This document shows positions 61,697-64,000 of a DNA stretch of 64,000 nt, piece by piece. Origin of the DNA: Desulforhabdus amnigena (GTDB lineage Bacteria; Desulfobacterota; Syntrophobacteria; Syntrophobacterales; Syntrophobacteraceae); assembly GCF_027925305.1 (NCBI RefSeq), contig NZ_BSDR01000001.1, positions 1,887,001 through 1,951,000 of the forward strand, given 5' to 3'. A model generated the notes under the pieces. The model had not been told where the DNA came from. It saw only the letters and a program-made list of their open reading frames with translations, and ran no database searches. Positions within the stretch are counted from its first letter, which is position 1. Every line of letters starts with the position of its first letter. A program made the translations under genes and the position numbers.

Positions 61697-62803
61697 ATGA
61701 GCAATGTGATCCAAAACCGCTACGACTTCGTGCTCCTTTTTGACGTGAAAGACGGCAACCCTAATGGCGATCCCGATGCCGGTAACCTCCCGCGCATAGA
61801 CCCCGAAACGGGGCACGGGCTAGTGACGGATGTTTGCTTGAAAAGAAAAGTTAGGAATTATGTGAGCTTGGCAAAAGGTCTGTCAGCTCCGAATGATATC
61901 TATATAAAGGAAAAGGCAATATTAGGGCATGCACATTTTGCAGCTTTCAAAGAGTTGAAAATAGAGCTTGGAGAAGAATCGCGGCAACTCATCACCAAAG
62001 AGCAAGCCGAACAGCTTGAGGAGTTGGGCTTGCCCGAAGGGCTTTCCATTCTTGAAGATGATGACGATACGTTTTACTTGGTTATTGCAGCAGTCGCAGA
62101 CAAAAAGGAGATCAAAGACTGGCTGAAAGAATCCGACCCCCCAAAAGAGATAAAAAAAACAGTGAGTGAAGCTTTGAAACAGGCCAAACCAAGACGGCCA
62201 CGTGCGGAGGAGGTATCAAAAGGTAGAGGCCAGATGTGCAAAACCTTCTATGATATCAGAACGTTTGGTGCAGTTTTATCGCTCAAGACAGCCCCCAACT
62301 GCGGCCAGGTTCGCGGCCCGGTTCAGCTCACCTTCGCACGCAGTATCGAACCTATCGTTCCGCTCGAACACAGCATCACCCGCATGGCTGTGGCCACCGA
62401 AGCGGAAGCTGAAAAGCAGCAGGGCGACAACCGCACCATGGGCCGCAAGTTCACTGTGCCCTATGCCCTCTACCGTTGTCACGGTTTTGTTTCCGCTCCT
62501 CTTGCAGAGCAAACAGGTTTTTCCGACGAAGACCTGAAATTATTCTGGGAAGCCCTGACCAGCATGTTCGAGCATGACCGCTCGGCGGCGCGTGGAGAAA
62601 TGGCGACCCGCAAGCTGATTGTTTTCAAACACGATTCGAAGATGGGAAAAGCACCCGCCCATAAACTGTTCGATCTGGTCAAAGTAGAAAGGGTCAATGG
62701 CGCTAAGGGACCGGCGAGATCGTTTGCCGACTATGTTGTGAAGGTAGACGAAACCTCTATACCGGCTGGAGTGATTCTAGAGAAGGAACTCGATGTACAC
62801 TGA
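61697..62803 (+). CDS. cas7: Cas7c (Csd2), crRNA backbone subunit, unusually long
   Basis: A 368-residue Cas7 that coats the crRNA spacer. Start of the family: [24 protein letters not shown]; later [29 protein letters not shown] and [10 protein letters not shown]. Usual Csd2 proteins I recall are about 285-290 residues. Here roughly 80 extra residues (about 95-175, including a poly-Asp stretch and a KxxKPRRPR basic run) lie between KEKAILG and the [14 protein letters not shown] motif. GGAGG precedes the ATG at 61697. It overlaps cas4 by 11 bases. Confidence 0.93.
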   Translation: MSNVIQNRYDFVLLFDVKDGNPNGDPDAGNLPRIDPETGHGLVTDVCLKRKVRNYVSLAKGLSAPNDIYIKEKAILGHAHFAAFKELKIELGEESRQLITKEQAEQLEELGLPEGLSILEDDDDTFYLVIAAVADKKEIKDWLKESDPPKEIKKTVSEALKQAKPRRPRAEEVSKGRGQMCKTFYDIRTFGAVLSLKTAPNCGQVRGPVQLTFARSIEPIVPLEHSITRMAVATEAEAEKQQGDNRTMGRKFTVPYALYRCHGFVSAPLAEQTGFSDEDLKLFWEALTSMFEHDRSAARGEMATRKLIVFKHDSKMGKAPAHKLFDLVKVERVNGAKGPARSFADYVVKVDETSIPAGVILEKELDVH

Positions 62804-63452
62804 AGAAGACCTCCTCCCTCTCTCCGCCTTGCAGCATCTGCTCTTCTGTGAGCGGCAGTGCGCCCTGATCCACATCGAGCAGATATGGGTGGAAAACTTA
62901 TACACGGCCGAGGGGCGCGTCATGCACGAGCGAGTGGATTCCGGTCGCAGCGAATCCCGACGGGATGTCCGCCTGGCGTTCGGTCTGCCTTTGCGCTCGC
63001 TCAGGCTGGGGCTGACGGGGAAAGCCGACGCGGTGGAGTTTCATCGCGAGGAAGGCAAAACGGGAGGAGAGAGGTCTTCCAGCTCACCCCTCTGGAGGCC
63101 TTTCCCCGTCGAGTACAAACGCGGTCGGCCCAAAAAGGAGCTCTGGGACAAGGTCCAGCTCTGCGCTCAGGCCATGTGCCTGGAAGAGATGCTGGATGTT
63201 GAAGTGCCCAGAGGCGCTCTTTTCTACGGCAAAACCCGCCGTCGGGTAGACGTGGTTTTTGACGCGGAACTGCGCCGCAAGACCGAGGAAACGGCCGGTC
63301 GATTGCATGACTTGATCGCTTCAGGCGTAACGCCGCCTGCGGTCTATGATGAAAAGTGTGAATCCTGCTCTTTCATTTCCTTGTGTCTTCCCAAGGCCAC
63401 GGGAGGCAAGCGCAGCGTGGCCCGGTATCTGGCCGAGATGATGCAAAGTTGA
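62793..63452 (+). CDS. cas4: Cas4 nuclease (RecB-like, Fe-S)
   Basis: A 219-residue Cas4. The first Cys of the cluster is in [10 protein letters not shown] and the others in [10 protein letters not shown]. The nuclease core shows His in [14 protein letters not shown] (Asp), PVEYKRG (Glu, Lys) and [12 protein letters not shown] (QxxxY-like motif). It trims and orients prespacers with Cas1-Cas2. No cas1 follows within the remaining 550 bases. Confidence 0.94.
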   Translation: MYTEEDLLPLSALQHLLFCERQCALIHIEQIWVENLYTAEGRVMHERVDSGRSESRRDVRLAFGLPLRSLRLGLTGKADAVEFHREEGKTGGERSSSSPLWRPFPVEYKRGRPKKELWDKVQLCAQAMCLEEMLDVEVPRGALFYGKTRRRVDVVFDAELRRKTEETAGRLHDLIASGVTPPAVYDEKCESCSFISLCLPKATGGKRSVARYLAEMMQS

Positions 63453-63543
63453 GGGGCACATGTACAGCTTTCCCTGCCCTGGATTGTATCGTACCATTAC
63501 TGTTAAAGGCCGTGATAAAATGCTTGCAGGCGCTTTATAGGGG

Positions 63544-63783
63544 ATGAAGCCAACACAAGATTTGGAGGTTGCCTGGGAGATCCGTCAGCTTGCAGACAAG
63601 AACTTTCAGTTGTTGAAGAAGAATCCGCGATATCCTTCTCTTCAATTCAAGAAAATCGATGAATTGTGGTCTGTGAGAGTTGGTCTTGCACATCGAGCAT
63701 TGGCTGTCGAAGATGGCGATGACTTCATCTGGGTATGGCTTGGCACCCATGACGATTACGAAAAAATGATAAAAGGGTGTTAA
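63544..63783 (+). CDS. RelE/ParE-type toxin, apparently N-terminally short
   Basis: A 79-residue frame whose body (IRQLADKNFQLLKKNPRYPSL, then ELWSVRVG and FIWVWLGTHDDYEK) closely resembles the RelE/ParE-like toxin family common in proteobacteria and cyanobacteria. The first residues do not match the usual start, the RBS (AGGGG) abuts the ATG, and no antitoxin gene lies upstream. The same frame is open upstream to an ATG at 63460 but broken by a TAG at 63538. It may be a remnant, or its antitoxin may be elsewhere. Confidence 0.6.
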   Translation: MKPTQDLEVAWEIRQLADKNFQLLKKNPRYPSLQFKKIDELWSVRVGLAHRALAVEDGDDFIWVWLGTHDDYEKMIKGC

Positions 63784-64000
63784 CCGCCAGACGGGATAAG
63801 CCCGCAAGGAACTCCTTGAGCCTTGTGGCACATGTCAGTTACCCATTGAATAGGGCTGCATTACGATAGGAAGACATGATACATCCGCGTGTTGTGGGGG
63901 GTAAACGGGATTCCGAGTAAATGCTCACCCTTTCATTCTCTAATCTCGCAGGTCGCCACTTTGATGTTTGGTCATACCTTAGAAAAAGGGCTTTGGGGGA
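63784..64000. other. Window end, no gene seen
   Basis: The last 217 bases hold no CRISPR repeats, no recognisable cas1 and no coding frame that fits. Short oligo-G runs (GGGGGGTAAACGGG; CTTTGGGGG) are present. Confidence 0.4.

Noticed and set aside
63453-64000. CRISPR array after the cas operon
   Set aside because: No regularly spaced direct repeats of 30-37 bases are present to the window end.

Overview
The window looks like chromosome from a Gram-negative, anaerobic deltaproteobacterium of the Syntrophobacter/Desulforhabdus kind (inference, no search run). The reasons are a contiguous methylmalonyl-CoA pathway cluster (biotin carboxyltransferase, malate dehydrogenase, split methylmalonyl-CoA mutase, MeaB GTPase, methylmalonyl-CoA epimerase), an Mla-type outer-membrane lipid transport operon, an RND pump with lipoprotein adaptor, and an Lpp-like lipoprotein beside an L,D-transpeptidase. 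Coding is dense on both strands. No rRNA, tRNA, intact insertion sequence or CRISPR array was seen.

Layout. 0-5 kb: edge of a GlnD-like gene, hisHF, a short ferritin-like protein and a divergent nucleotide-sugar pair (epimerase and UDP-sugar dehydrogenase). 5-12 kb: phosphomannomutase/phosphoglucomutase, two small genes (one behind a terminator-like leader hairpin), Nudix hydrolase, PanE and a large AddB-like nuclease. 12-19 kb: a cysteine synthase fused to a degenerate cysteinyl-tRNA synthetase, a class II aldolase-like protein, a 5-formyl-THF cyclo-ligase-like protein, then L,D-transpeptidase plus an alanine-zipper lipoprotein ending in lysine. 19-29 kb: mlaB-F-E-D, nitroreductase, metallo-hydrolase, a lipoprotein, coaBC-UDG-nfeD-slipin, a Rho-N-like small protein and an HD protein. 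29-38 kb: the propionate/methylmalonyl-CoA cluster, with a 66-residue companion peptide, a Cys4 small protein and a MoaE-like protein. 38-46 kb: hydrolase, methyltransferase, thioesterase, HtrA, a decayed SbmA/BacA-type ABC transporter and an OYE-family oxidoreductase. 46-57 kb: RND pump, DMT exporter, K+ channel, aminotransferase, hotdog thioesterase and MFS exporter. 57-64 kb: a subtype I-C cas operon (cas3-cas5-cas8c-cas7-cas4) followed by a RelE-like toxin remnant where cas1-cas2 would be expected.

How genes work together. The 29-38 kb genes can interconvert propionyl-CoA/methylmalonyl-CoA, succinyl-CoA, oxaloacetate, pyruvate and malate, which fits syntrophic or sulfate-dependent propionate metabolism or fermentative propionate formation. 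The cell-envelope genes (Mla, Ldt-Lpp-like, RND, HtrA) point to a double-membrane cell with an actively tethered outer membrane.

Intergenic DNA carries several dispersed repeat families: a 60-155 bp element with a nested REP-like insert (three copies), C-tract/G-tract palindromes (three places), an ATGAGCC-rich element (three copies) and a CACGGAGGC element (two copies). The observations most worth a second look are the Ldt/Lpp-like pair, the CysK-pseudoCysRS fusion, the I-C operon with an enlarged Cas7 and no adjacent adaptation genes, and the small genes with unusual leaders or cysteine motifs.
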